Source: Anaerolineae bacterium (GTDB taxonomy: Bacteria > Chloroflexota > Anaerolineae > Promineifilales > Promineifilaceae). Taken from it: a stretch of DNA of 64,000 bases. Under the pieces are notes generated by a model. That model searched no databases, had not been told where the DNA came from, and saw nothing but the letters and a program-made list of their open reading frames with translations. The translations under genes and the position numbers were made by a program. Positions within the stretch are counted from its first letter, which is position 1; each line of letters opens with the position of its first letter. Below, piece by piece: positions 1 through 7,752 of this stretch. The DNA lies in contig JADLAX010000011.1 in the NCBI GenBank assembly GCA_020848035.1, positions 1-64,000 of the forward strand. Reading direction: 5' to 3'.

Positions 1-2
1 AC

Positions 3-632
3 GTTGCCGCCGCGCAGCAGGCGCTGCAGCAAGCCGCAGGCACCCTCCAGCAGCGCGCCCAGAGCAATGCCGCCGCCGGGCAGGCCAACGCCGCCGCCAG
101 CCAGCTGGGCGAAGGGCGGCAAGAAGTGGCGCAGGCGGGGCAAGGCAATCAATCTGGCCAGGGCCAACAAGCCGAAGGCAGCGGGCAGGGCCAGGGTGAA
201 GGCGAAGGACAAGGTGAAGGTCAGGGTCAGGGACAAGGTTCCGGCCAGGGGCAAGGTCAGGGTTCTGGCGACGGCAGCGGCCAGGGACAGGGTAACGGGC
301 AGGGGCAAGGTGGCAACCAGGGCACTGGCCAGGGTGGCCCCGGACCGGGCGGTGGCCATGCGGAAAATGTGTTTGCGCCCGACCTGGTGGATTTGAGCGG
401 CATCGAGGGTGAAGACGTGGAACTGCCCGCCGAATGTCTGGCCGATCCGGCCTCCTGCGGCGGCTTGTTGAGCGAAAACCCCACCGAGTTTGGCGACGAG
501 CAAAGCATTGTGCCGTATGAGCAGGTGTTTGGCGACTACCAAAACGCCGCCAACGAAGCCCTCGCCGACGACTACATCCCACTCGGCCTCAAAGGCTACA
601 TTCGCGACTACTTCTCGTCCCTGGAACCGTAA
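3..632 (+). CDS. C-terminal part of a Gln/Ala- and Gly-Gln-rich protein (5' end outside the window)
   Basis: The reading frame is open from the first complete codon in the window to the stop at 632, so the protein is truncated at its N-terminus. The visible part begins with an Ala/Gln-rich, probably helical stretch. A low-complexity tract follows, made almost only of Gly, Gln, Ser and Glu (about residues 45-115). The end is a conserved-looking acidic tail (PYEQVFGDY, YIPLGLKGYIRDYF). The position just ahead of a MoxR/DUF58 pair suggests a subunit of that membrane-associated system, but this is inference. I do not recognise a named domain in the visible part. Several in-frame starts exist, such as GTG at 126, but the upstream sequence has the same character and is clearly coding. 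Confidence 0.75.
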   Translation, partial: VAAAQQALQQAAGTLQQRAQSNAAAGQANAAASQLGEGRQEVAQAGQGNQSGQGQQAEGSGQGQGEGEGQGEGQGQGQGSGQGQGQGSGDGSGQGQGNGQGQGGNQGTGQGGPGPGGGHAENVFAPDLVDLSGIEGEDVELPAECLADPASCGGLLSENPTEFGDEQSIVPYEQVFGDYQNAANEALADDYIPLGLKGYIRDYFSSLEP

Positions 633-640
633 CAAACAAT

Positions 641-683
641 GGGGATTGGAGATTGGCAACCTACGGTTGCGAGATTGGAGATT
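641..683. repeat. Heptad-repeat array with small hairpin, upstream of the four-helix-bundle gene
   Basis: Copies of GGAGATT separated by TGG flank a short stem (GCAACC / GGTTGC near 657-671). The same 7-nt unit appears in inverted orientation at 1172-1199, so the gene at 688-1221 sits between inverted arrays. Confidence 0.7.
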
Positions 684-687
684 AAAA

Positions 688-1221
688 ATGGCGACTGGAT
701 TTGACGATTTGCGAGTTCTACAAATGGTGGAGACGATTGCTGATGATTTGTGGAAATTGGTTTCTTCGTGGGATAAGTTTGCGAAGGATGTTGTTGGCAA
801 ACAATTAACGCGTGCAGCTGATTCCATCGGCGCAAATGTTGCAGAATCATACGGCCGTTTTCACTATGGGGATAAGATCAATTTTCTCTACTATGCCAGG
901 GGCAGTTTATTTGAGACAAAATATTGGCTAAATCGTTGTTTAGCAAGGAATCTTATTTCTGAAGAACAATTGGGAGCATATGCTGATACGTTGACACGTT
1001 TGGGTCGCCAGTTAAACGCCTTTACCAAGAACTTAAAATCTCAACGCAAAAACGATGCTTTCACGCTAAAAGAGTCGTCAGCAGACTACATAATTGATGG
1101 TGAAATCAACTCAACACTATTTTCACCCTCTGATCTTGAATGGGTCGCTTCTACGCAAAATGGAGACGAAAAATCTCCAATCTCCAATCTCCAATCTCCC
1201 CAGGAAAAAATTCATGATTGA
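688..1221 (+). CDS. Four-helix-bundle protein (23S rRNA IVS / S23 family)
   Basis: The 177-residue protein carries the pattern typical of the four-helix-bundle family first seen in 23S rRNA intervening sequences: SIGANVAESYGR near residues 48-59, a following aromatic helix (FLYYARGSLFETKYWL) and a third helix with LGRQLNAF. ATG at 688 is chosen because it opens the family-like helix. The longer upstream frame is the out-of-frame shadow of the previous gene. The last residues (SPISNLQSPQEK) are the translation of TCTCCAA repeats, so the natural C-terminus has been extended or replaced by repeat DNA. The stop overlaps the start of the MoxR gene by 8 bp. Members are thought to act in small oligomers, some with nucleic-acid partners, and the role here is unknown. 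Base use is more AT-rich than in its neighbours, which suggests transfer. Confidence 0.75.
   Translation: MATGFDDLRVLQMVETIADDLWKLVSSWDKFAKDVVGKQLTRAADSIGANVAESYGRFHYGDKINFLYYARGSLFETKYWLNRCLARNLISEEQLGAYADTLTRLGRQLNAFTKNLKSQRKNDAFTLKESSADYIIDGEINSTLFSPSDLEWVASTQNGDEKSPISNLQSPQEKIHD
1172..1199. repeat. TCTCCAA heptad array forming the 3' end of the four-helix-bundle gene
   Basis: Three to four tandem TCTCCAA units lie just before the MoxR start. They are inverted relative to the GGAGATT array at 641-683. They are read in frame by the upstream gene. Confidence 0.8.
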
Positions 1222-2197
1222 AACAATCGACCTGACTGTAGAACAATTTCGAGAAACGGCCGCAAATATCGAAGCCGAAGTTGGCAAAGTGATTGTTGGC
1301 CAGGCGGACGTGGTGCGGACGGTGCTGGTGGGTATTCTCAGCGGCGGGCATGTGCTGCTGGAAGGTGTGCCGGGGCTGGGCAAAACGATGCTCATCCGCA
1401 CGCTGGGGCAGGTGCTGCACCTGGATTTCAGCCGCATCCAGTTCACCCCAGACCTGATGCCGGCGGACATCACCGGCACCGAAATAATGGAAGAGGCCGA
1501 CGGCCGTCGCGCCTTTCGCTTTCAACAGGGGCCGGTGTTTGCCAACCTGATCCTGGCCGACGAAATTAACCGGGCCACGCCCAAAACCCAGTCGGCCATG
1601 CTGGAAGCGATGCAGGAAAAGACGGTGACGGTGGCCAACCACACTTACCAGCTGCCGGTGCCGTTTTTTGTCCTGGCCACGCAAAACCCCATCGAGCAGG
1701 AGGGCACCTACCCCCTGCCCGAAGCGCAGCTCGACCGCTTTCTCTTCAAAATCAACGTCGCCTTCCCCACGGCCGCTGAACTGACGGAAATTTTGGCGCG
1801 CACCACGGGCAAAAGCGTGCCCACCCCCGAAGTGGCCGCCGACGGGGCGCGGCTCATTGCCATGCAGGCGCTGGCGCGGCAGGTGCCGATTCCCAGCCAC
1901 GTGAGCCAGTACATCAGCCAGCTGGTAGTAGCGACGCATCCGGGCAGCAGTCCGGCGGCGCTGGTGAACCAGTACGTGCGCTACGGCTCCAGCCCGCGCG
2001 GGGCGCAGGCGCTGGTGCTCGGTGGGAAGATTTCGGCGCTGTTAGACGGCCGTCTCAACGTCAGCTTCGATGATGTGGCCAGCGTGGCCCCGGCCGCCCT
2101 GCGCCACCGCCTCCTGCTCAACTTCGAAGGCCAGGCCGAAGGCATCCGGACGGATGATGTGGTGGCGGATTTGTTGGCTACTGTTTCTAAAGAATGA
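1214..2197 (+). CDS. MoxR-family AAA+ ATPase
   Basis: This 327-residue protein is a MoxR-type AAA+ chaperone-like ATPase, a family that usually activates or assembles a partner VWA-domain protein. Visible motifs are Walker A GVPGLGKT (residues 51-58), Walker B LILADEIN (112-119), sensor 1 ATQNP (155-159) and the PEAQLDRF segment near 168-175. ATG at 1214 is used because it gives the normal MoxR N-terminus. The upstream in-frame extension is repeat-derived and overlaps the previous gene. DUF58 protein follows after a repeat hairpin, and a VWA membrane protein lies further on at 5724, the expected partner set. Family assignment is firm, while the client is unknown. Confidence 0.93.
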   Translation: MIETIDLTVEQFRETAANIEAEVGKVIVGQADVVRTVLVGILSGGHVLLEGVPGLGKTMLIRTLGQVLHLDFSRIQFTPDLMPADITGTEIMEEADGRRAFRFQQGPVFANLILADEINRATPKTQSAMLEAMQEKTVTVANHTYQLPVPFFVLATQNPIEQEGTYPLPEAQLDRFLFKINVAFPTAAELTEILARTTGKSVPTPEVAADGARLIAMQALARQVPIPSHVSQYISQLVVATHPGSSPAALVNQYVRYGSSPRGAQALVLGGKISALLDGRLNVSFDDVASVAPAALRHRLLLNFEGQAEGIRTDDVVADLLATVSKE

Positions 2198-2203
2198 TTT
2201 TTT

Positions 2204-2262
2204 GAGATTGGAGACTGGAGACTGGAGATTGATTTCAGTCTCCAATCTCCAATCTCCAATCT
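2204..2262. repeat. Inverted heptad-array hairpin between moxR and DUF58 genes
   Basis: The left arm is tandem GGAGATT/GGAGACT units (2204-2230) and the right arm is tandem TCTCCAA units (2235-2262). The arms pair over more than 20 nt with a very short loop. It fills almost the whole gap between the two genes, so any co-transcript would contain it. Confidence 0.85.
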
Positions 2263-2268
2263 TTCCTC

Positions 2269-3204
2269 ATGACCATTTTTGACGAAACCACCCTGCGCAA
2301 ACTGGAACAGCTCACCCTCGTGGCGGAGCGGGTGCGTGTGGGCGTCATGAAAGGCGACCGGCGCAGCAGCAAGCGCGGCACCTCCATCGAGTTTGCCGAT
2401 TACCGCAACTACACCAAAGGCGACGATTTGCGGCGGCTCGATTGGAATGTGTATGCGCGGCTGGAACGGCCGTTCATCAAGCTCCTCGAAGAAGAGGAAG
2501 ATTTAGCTGTCCACTTGCTTGTCGATGCCAGCGCCTCTATGAACTGGCCCGACACCGATAACCGTACGCGAAGCGGTCGCGCAGCGACATTACCGATTAC
2601 CGATTACCAATCCCAAAATAAGCTGGTGTATGCGCTGCGGCTGGCCGGGGCGTTGGGGCACATTGGGCTGACGGCGGGGGATTTAACGGCCGTAACCCTC
2701 CTCAGCAGCCGCGGCGACCACACCTGGGGGCCGTTTCGCGGCCAGCAAAACTCGCTGCGCTTGCTGCAATTTTTAGAAACCGGCGCGGGCAGCGGTATTA
2801 CCGATTTAAACCAGTCGCTCAAAAACTACGCCCTGCGCGGGCGGCGGCCCGGCTTGCTCTTTGTCCTTAGCGATTTGCTTTCCCCCAACGGCTACCAGGA
2901 CGGCCTGAACGCCCTGCAAGCCCGTGGCTTTGAAGTCGGCGTCATTCACCTGCTCAGCCCGGACGAAGTGGAACCGCCCGTCAGCGGTGACCTTAAGCTG
3001 GTGGACATCGAAACCGGGGCCGACGCCGAAATCACCCTCGACCCGAGCACGCTGGACCTCTACCGCGAGCGGCTGCAAGCATGGCAAACCGAAATCGCCA
3101 CCACCTGCGCTAACCGCCATATCCACTACATTCCCCTCACCACCGATTTACCCTGGGAAAAGCTGGTGCTGCAAACCCTGCGGGTAAAAGGTGTCGTGAA
3201 GTAA
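2269..3204 (+). CDS. DUF58 domain protein (VWA-like)
   Basis: The 311-residue protein has the DUF58 signature YRNYTKGDDLRRLDW (residues 45-59) followed by AR, and then a VWA-like fold with the metal-site motif DASAS at 86-90. It therefore resembles the cytoplasmic DUF58 proteins that pair with MoxR ATPases. A stretch at residues about 96-116 (PDTDNRTRSGRAATLPITDYQSQ) looks like an insertion. Its DNA (about 2560-2610) contains tandem ACCGATT heptads, and family members usually run from DASASM quickly to a KLxYA helix. The ATG at 2269 lies just after the repeat hairpin. No transmembrane segment is evident. Confidence 0.9.
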   Translation: MTIFDETTLRKLEQLTLVAERVRVGVMKGDRRSSKRGTSIEFADYRNYTKGDDLRRLDWNVYARLERPFIKLLEEEEDLAVHLLVDASASMNWPDTDNRTRSGRAATLPITDYQSQNKLVYALRLAGALGHIGLTAGDLTAVTLLSSRGDHTWGPFRGQQNSLRLLQFLETGAGSGITDLNQSLKNYALRGRRPGLLFVLSDLLSPNGYQDGLNALQARGFEVGVIHLLSPDEVEPPVSGDLKLVDIETGADAEITLDPSTLDLYRERLQAWQTEIATTCANRHIHYIPLTTDLPWEKLVLQTLRVKGVVK

Positions 3205-3609
3205 ATAACTCCCCTTCACTTTTTCGCTTATTTTCCTTCGAAAATAATTTAACGCAGAGACGCGGAGTCGCAGAGAAAAAATCTGTTGAATCTGCGAAAT
3301 CTGCTGATTTTCATTCATGGTGGTCAGCGACAGCCGGTGTCGTCTCCTCTGATTAATCGATTTTTGTACCTGTGGTGTATATCTGGGTATATGGTTTTGC
3401 CAGGCTCGATTGAGTACGGTAAGGAGTAGAATGTTTGGCGTCGTCTGAGCGAGCGACTCATTGCCGAATGAACGGTAAGCGAGCGTTGGCGAGGCCAGGC
3501 AAATAAACGACTACCCATGCTGCTGGCGCAGCACGCAGTGGGAAATGCAAAACTTTAGCCATAACTACTGTCTCAGGTCGCACGGGCCACCTCTGACAAC
3601 CGGAGATTT
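3205..3609 (+). other. Gene-free stretch: repeat remnant and structured leader of the S1 gene
   Basis: About 3253-3312 is a repeat of the CGCAGAG/AATCTGCG type seen at 22100 and 53392. From about 3325 to 3605 several short stems can be drawn: TTGCCG/CGGTAA with an AATGAA loop near 3459-3476, and CCCA-GCTGC/GCAGC-TGGG near 3515-3541. AGGT/ACCT arms lie near 3576-3593. The stretch is placed directly before the ribosomal protein S1 start, as expected for a regulatory leader. It matches no riboswitch or ncRNA consensus that I recognise. Confidence 0.4.
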
Positions 3610-4875
3610 ATGCACTACACCTTGATAACCGAAGAAAACCAAACAAATTCAAATATGAATAATGGGAACGAAAATGACAATGGCCACCAGTCATTTTTTG
3701 ACCTGATTGAAGAATACGACTTTCCCCAACCCAAACGCGGCGACATCATTCAGGGTGAGATATTGCGCATTGATGACGATGTTGTGTTTATTGACATCGG
3801 CTCCAAGCGGGACGCCATGGTGCCGCACCAGGAAGTACAGCAGTTGGATGCCGCGTTTCTGCAAACGCTGTCTACCGGGGACACCGTGCCGGTGTACGTT
3901 ACCCGCACACCAGTGGGCAGCGAACAGCTCGTGGTTTCGCTGGAGCGTGGTTTGCAAGAGCAAGATTGGGAACGCGCCGCCGAACTGCAAAAAAAGGATG
4001 AGACCGTTGAACTGGGCGTGATTAATTACAACAAGGGTGGCCTGGTGGTGGAATTCGGCCGTATTCAGGGTTTTGTGCCCAATTCGCACATTCCAGGGAT
4101 CCAAAACGTTTACAACCACGACCAGCGCACCAGCGCGAAAGGCAAACTGGTGGGGAGTTCGCTTAACCTCAAGATTATTGAGCTTGATCCGGCTCGTGAA
4201 CGGTTTGTGCTGTCGGCCAAATCCGCCCAAAATGAACAGCGCCAGGAGCAGCTGGAAGAGCTGGCGGTGGGCGACCGGGTGAAGGGCAAAGTGGTCAACA
4301 TGAAGCCGTACGGGGCCTTTATCGACATTGGCAACGGCGTTGTGGGGCTGCTGCACGTTTCGCGCATGGCCTGGGAGCACATCGACCATCCCCATGATTT
4401 ATTCGCTGTGGGTGATGAGGTTGAAGTTGTTATCGACAAAGTGCAGGCGGAGAAAGAAAAGGTCAGCCTGAACCGCAAGGTGCTGCTGCCCAGCCCGTGG
4501 CAAACGTTTGCCGAGCAGTGGGAAGTTGGTGATTTGCTGGAGGGGAAGGTAACGGCCGTTGTCGACTTTGGTGCCTTTGTTCGGGTGGCCGACGGTGTGG
4601 AAGGGCTGCTGCACAAAAATGAGATGACGCTGCCCAGCGATGCCGAACCCCGGCTGGCGTTGACCGAAGGTGATGTCATTCTGGTGCGCCTGGTGCAAAT
4701 TGACGCCGCGCAAGAGCGCCTCAGCCTGAGCACCCGCCGCGTCACCACCGCCGAAGAGATCCGTTGGATGCAAACCCATCAGGAGGAGCAAATTCAAGAA
4801 GTGGACGCCCCGGACGTGAGCGAAGCCGAGCCACAACCGGACGCAGGCGTAGAAGGTCAAGAAGAAGTCGAGTAA
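3610..4875 (+). CDS. rpsA: 30S ribosomal protein S1
   Basis: The protein (421 residues) contains four S1 RNA-binding domains: about residues 42-115 (RGDIIQGEILRID), 130-200 (divergent, ELGVINYNKGGLVVEF), 215-288 (VGDRVKGKVVNMKPYGAFIDIG) and 303-378 (GDLLEGKVTAVVDFGAF). The C-terminal tail is acidic. S1 binds mRNA on the 30S subunit and helps initiation. Four domains is usual for Gram-positive-like and Chloroflexota S1, against six in E. coli. The start at 3610 has GGAG six bases upstream, and ATG at 3655 is an alternative. The gene is a separate unit with its own terminator, yet it lies between DUF58 and the VWA gene that normally follow each other. Confidence 0.93.
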   Translation: MHYTLITEENQTNSNMNNGNENDNGHQSFFDLIEEYDFPQPKRGDIIQGEILRIDDDVVFIDIGSKRDAMVPHQEVQQLDAAFLQTLSTGDTVPVYVTRTPVGSEQLVVSLERGLQEQDWERAAELQKKDETVELGVINYNKGGLVVEFGRIQGFVPNSHIPGIQNVYNHDQRTSAKGKLVGSSLNLKIIELDPARERFVLSAKSAQNEQRQEQLEELAVGDRVKGKVVNMKPYGAFIDIGNGVVGLLHVSRMAWEHIDHPHDLFAVGDEVEVVIDKVQAEKEKVSLNRKVLLPSPWQTFAEQWEVGDLLEGKVTAVVDFGAFVRVADGVEGLLHKNEMTLPSDAEPRLALTEGDVILVRLVQIDAAQERLSLSTRRVTTAEEIRWMQTHQEEQIQEVDAPDVSEAEPQPDAGVEGQEEVE

Positions 4876-4888
4876 TTCCCCAAGTTTG

Positions 4889-4931
4889 AAAACGGCCGTT
4901 CCCCAGCCACATCGTGGGAACGGCCGTTTTT
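4889..4931 (+). terminator. Rho-independent terminator of rpsA built from two ACGGCCGT motifs
   Basis: The arm at 4889-4903 (AAAACGGCCGTTCCC) pairs perfectly with 4916-4930 across a 12-nt loop. The right arm ends in a T run. Each arm contains one copy of the window-wide octamer ACGGCCGT. Confidence 0.85.
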
Positions 4932-5024
4932 GTTTGCCCCACACCCCCGCCCCGTTAAGACCCATTGAGAATAAGCCGACCCGCGTAGGCAGGACGGCCG
5001 TTTTTGTGTATCCTTTCAGTCAGC

Positions 5025-5068
5025 TTGACAGTCACAGCTGGAGGAGTATATACTCTGTGTATATACAC
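5025..5068 (+). promoter_or_regulatory. vapBC promoter with tandem operator palindromes
   Basis: A near-consensus sigma70-type promoter is visible: TTGACA at 5025-5030, an 18-bp spacer, and TATACT at 5049-5054. Two perfect 12-bp palindromes, GAGTATATACTC (5044-5055) and GTGTATATACAC (5057-5068), overlap and follow the -10 box and are one base apart. They are the likely binding sites of the AbrB-type antitoxin, giving autoregulation as in known VapBC operons (inference). Confidence 0.8.
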
Positions 5069-5083
5069 AAGGTGGTGATGATG

Positions 5084-5335
5084 ATGCAAACAGCAGCACT
5101 GTTCAAAAATGGAGGCAGCCAGGCCGTGCGGCTGCCCAAAGAGTTTCGTTTCGACGGCGACGAAGTATTTATCAAAAAAACGGCCGAAGGTGTTCTCCTC
5201 ATTCCCAAAGAAGAACATATTGCGCTGATGTGGCAGGCGTGGGTAGAAAACCTGTCTAAATTTGATGAACCCATCGTCATTGAGCGGGGCGGTGCACCTC
5301 AGGAGCGAGAGGAGCTGGATGAACTATTTCCTTGA
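5084..5335 (+). CDS. vapB: VapB-type antitoxin (AbrB/MazE fold)
   Basis: The 83-residue protein starts TAALFKNGGSQAVRLPKEFRF, the swapped-hairpin DNA-binding signature of AbrB-superfamily VapB antitoxins. The C-terminal half (LWQAWVEN onward) would bind and block the toxin. Three consecutive ATGs occur at 5078, 5081 and 5084. The last is chosen because AAGGTGG at 5069-5075 then sits at normal distance. The 3' end overlaps vapC by 17 bp, so translation is probably coupled. The promoter with two palindromes directly upstream fits repression by the VapBC complex. Confidence 0.9.
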   Translation: MQTAALFKNGGSQAVRLPKEFRFDGDEVFIKKTAEGVLLIPKEEHIALMWQAWVENLSKFDEPIVIERGGAPQEREELDELFP

Positions 5336-5720
5336 TACCAGCATTTGCATTTACCTCATCAACCAGCGTCCGTCTTCAATCGTTGAGAAGCTTATGCAAT
5401 TTTCTCCTCAAGAGTTAGGCATATCGGCCATCGTAGTTTCGGAATTGCAATATGGCGTGGCCAAAAGCAGCCAGTCGGAGCGGAATCGCCAGCTTTTAGA
5501 TGCTTTTTTACGGCCGTTCCAAATTGTGCCCTACGACGCAGCCGCCGCCGAAGCATATGGATTGATCCGTGCTGACCTGGAGAAGAAAGGGCAGCCCATC
5601 GGGCGGGAAGATTTGCTCATCGCGGCCCATGCCCTGGCCGCTGATCTGACGCTTGTGACAAACAATGAAGCAGAATTCAAACGCGTGCCGAATCTACGTG
5701 TTGAAAATTGGGCGGCCTAA
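5319..5720 (+). CDS. vapC: VapC-type PIN-domain toxin
   Basis: The 133-residue PIN-domain protein shows the expected acidic residues: Asp in YFLDTS (residue 6), Glu in VVSELQYG (about 43) and Asp in GREDLLIAAHAL (about 98), followed by TNNEAEF. VapC toxins are Mg-dependent ribonucleases, often cutting tRNA or rRNA, and the target here is unknown. All key residues are intact, so the toxin is probably active. The start at 5319 lies inside the end of vapB. The next gene begins 3 nt after the vapC stop. Confidence 0.92.
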   Translation: MNYFLDTSICIYLINQRPSSIVEKLMQFSPQELGISAIVVSELQYGVAKSSQSERNRQLLDAFLRPFQIVPYDAAAAEAYGLIRADLEKKGQPIGREDLLIAAHALAADLTLVTNNEAEFKRVPNLRVENWAA

Positions 5721-5723
5721 GTT

Positions 5724-7628
5724 TTGTCCTTTTTAACCCCCCTCTTCCTTTTGCTGGGCCTGCTGGCCGGACCAATCATCATCCTCTACATGCTGCGGCT
5801 GCGGCGGCGCGAGGTGATGGTGAGCAGCACCCTGCTCTGGCAAAAGCTGCTGCGCGACCGCGAAGCCAACGCCCCCTGGCAAAAACTTAGGCGTAACCTG
5901 CTCCTTATCCTGCAATTGATTATTTTGGCGGCGCTGGTGTTTGCGTTGGCACGGCCGTTTCTGCCCACACCCTCCATCATCAGCGGCAGCGTCGTGGTAC
6001 TGCTCGATGCCTCCGCCTCCATGCTGGCTACCGACGTCGCGCCCACCCGCTTCGACGCCGCCAAAGCCGAAGTGGCCCAACTCATCAACGATTTGGGCGG
6101 CGACAGCCAGATGACGCTCATCAAAGTGGGGCAAACGCCCACCGTGCTGGCCGCCGCCACCAACGACCGCACCCAGCTCCAGCGTGCCCTCGACGCCGTG
6201 CAGCCCGATCCGGCAGAGGCAGCCTGGAATGCGGCGTTTGCTTTGGCAACCGGGGCGGCGCAGGGGTTCAGGGACGGCCGTATCGTCATCATTTCCGATG
6301 GCGGCCTGCCCGATGATTTGCCGCCGCTGCCCGTCGAATCGATCTACCGGCCCATTGGCGAAAGCGGCGAGAATCTGGCGATTACCGCCCTGGCCACGCG
6401 GGAGACCGAAAGTGGCATCCAACTTTTTGCCAGCGTGCAAAATGAGGGACTGATTGACCGGGAGACGCTGCTCAGCATCGATCTGGACGGCACGCTGTTT
6501 GACGCGCGCCGCCTGGCGGTGCCCGCAGGCAGCAGCGTCAACGCCACCTGGGACTTGCCGCCCGGCACGGCCACCATCCGCGCCCACCTGGGCGACAACG
6601 ACGGCGACTTTTTGCCGCTGGACGACGTGGCCTGGGCGGTGCACGAGGGCGGCGTCAGCAACCGCACCCTGCTGGTCACGGAAGGCAATCTCTTTTTGGA
6701 GCAGGTGTTCACCGTTTTGCCGGGCATCGAAGCCTTCAAAGTACCGCCAGACAGCGACCTGCTCGATGCGGCAGATTTTGACTACGACCTCGTCATCTTC
6801 GACGGCGTGCCCTTGCCTGACCCGCCCCCCCCGGCCGACATGCTGGTCATCAATCCGCAGGCAGGCGGCGAAGGCGGGCTGTTTAGCGTCACGGGTGCTT
6901 TCTCCAACACGGTGACGACGCGGCTGGAAGAGTCGCCGCTGCTGCAATTTGTGGAGTGGAGCGGCGTGGACGTGCGCCAGGCGCAGCAGGTGTCGGCCCC
7001 GTGGGCGCAAACGCTGGTGGCCGCCGAAGGTGGGCCGCTGCTGCAAATTGGCGAGCGCAGCGGCTATCGTATTGCCATCCTCGCCTTTGACCTGCGCGAC
7101 TCTGACCTGCCGCTGCAAATTGCATTTCCCATCTTAATGGCTAACATTACGGGCTGGCTCAGCCCCGGCCGGGCGTTTGATGCGCCGACGGGACTCCAGC
7201 CGGGTGATCCGGTGGCGGTAGTGCCGGGGGCGAGTTCAACGGCCGTTCTCGTCGAAAAACCAGACGGCAGCCGCTGGACGGCCGAAGTGGGCGAGGCAGA
7301 TTTGTTCTTCACGGAGACGGACCAGCCCGGCCTGTACACCGTCTTGCTGCGCGACGCGGCGGCCGACCGGCCCGCAGGCAGCTTTGCTGTCAATCTATTC
7401 AGCCCGGCCGAGTCGGCCATTCGCCCGGTGGCAAGTTTGCAAATCGGGCAAACGCAGGTGGAAACCGAGGATGAAGGCGATGTCGGCCAGCGCGAACTGT
7501 GGCCCTGGCTGCTGGCCATCGCCGTGGTGGTGCTGATTGTCGAGTGGTGGGTCCACCACCGCGGCACCCGCTGGCCCAAACTGCCCGCCACGGTTACGTT
7601 CAATCGCTTTCGACGGAATAATAGTTAA
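5724..7628 (+). CDS. BatA-like membrane protein with VWA domain
   Basis: The protein (634 residues) has an N-terminal BatA-type region with two membrane segments (about 5-22 and 57-78) around a basic loop (MLRLRRREVMVSSTLLW). A VWA domain follows with metal-site motif DASAS (95-99) and SDGG near 193. After a long extracytoplasmic or cytoplasmic middle part there is a C-terminal membrane helix (about 593-611). It is the expected partner of the MoxR and DUF58 proteins encoded at 1214 and 2269, but is separated from them by rpsA and vapBC. The start is a TTG 3 nt behind vapC. No later start keeps the first membrane helix, so TTG is accepted, with translation perhaps coupled to vapC. Confidence 0.85.
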   Translation: MSFLTPLFLLLGLLAGPIIILYMLRLRRREVMVSSTLLWQKLLRDREANAPWQKLRRNLLLILQLIILAALVFALARPFLPTPSIISGSVVVLLDASASMLATDVAPTRFDAAKAEVAQLINDLGGDSQMTLIKVGQTPTVLAAATNDRTQLQRALDAVQPDPAEAAWNAAFALATGAAQGFRDGRIVIISDGGLPDDLPPLPVESIYRPIGESGENLAITALATRETESGIQLFASVQNEGLIDRETLLSIDLDGTLFDARRLAVPAGSSVNATWDLPPGTATIRAHLGDNDGDFLPLDDVAWAVHEGGVSNRTLLVTEGNLFLEQVFTVLPGIEAFKVPPDSDLLDAADFDYDLVIFDGVPLPDPPPPADMLVINPQAGGEGGLFSVTGAFSNTVTTRLEESPLLQFVEWSGVDVRQAQQVSAPWAQTLVAAEGGPLLQIGERSGYRIAILAFDLRDSDLPLQIAFPILMANITGWLSPGRAFDAPTGLQPGDPVAVVPGASSTAVLVEKPDGSRWTAEVGEADLFFTETDQPGLYTVLLRDAAADRPAGSFAVNLFSPAESAIRPVASLQIGQTQVETEDEGDVGQRELWPWLLAIAVVVLIVEWWVHHRGTRWPKLPATVTFNRFRRNNS

Positions 7629-7639
7629 TGGAATGTATC

Positions 7640-7740
7640 AGGAACACAGAGTTGCACAGAGCTAACACAGAGTTGCACAGAGAGAGTGCTTTCTCAGTAA
7701 TCTCTGTGCAGCTCTGTGGCTCCTCTGTGTAACTCTGTGT
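7640..7740. repeat. Inverted array of ACACAGAG/TTGCACAGAG units
   Basis: The left arm (7640-7682) repeats ACACAGAGTTGCACAGAG. The right arm (7700-7740) repeats the complement CTCTGTGTAACTCTGTG. The hairpin lies in the gap between two co-directional genes. Confidence 0.75.
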
Positions 7741-7752
7741 CCCGCTTTTTTT

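Noticed and set aside
641..1221. True 23S rRNA intervening sequence
   Set aside because: No rRNA sequence surrounds the four-helix-bundle gene. Only the protein family is shared.
3325..3609. tmRNA, 6S RNA or known riboswitch before rpsA
   Set aside because: A tag-like frame (GCAAATAAACGACTAC...) exists, but there is no tRNA-like end, no 5'/3' acceptor pairing and no known riboswitch core.
5733..7118. Long antisense open frame over the VWA gene
   Set aside because: Composition and His/Gln/Arg-rich translation are typical of the shadow of a GC-rich gene, and the sense frame has clear domains.
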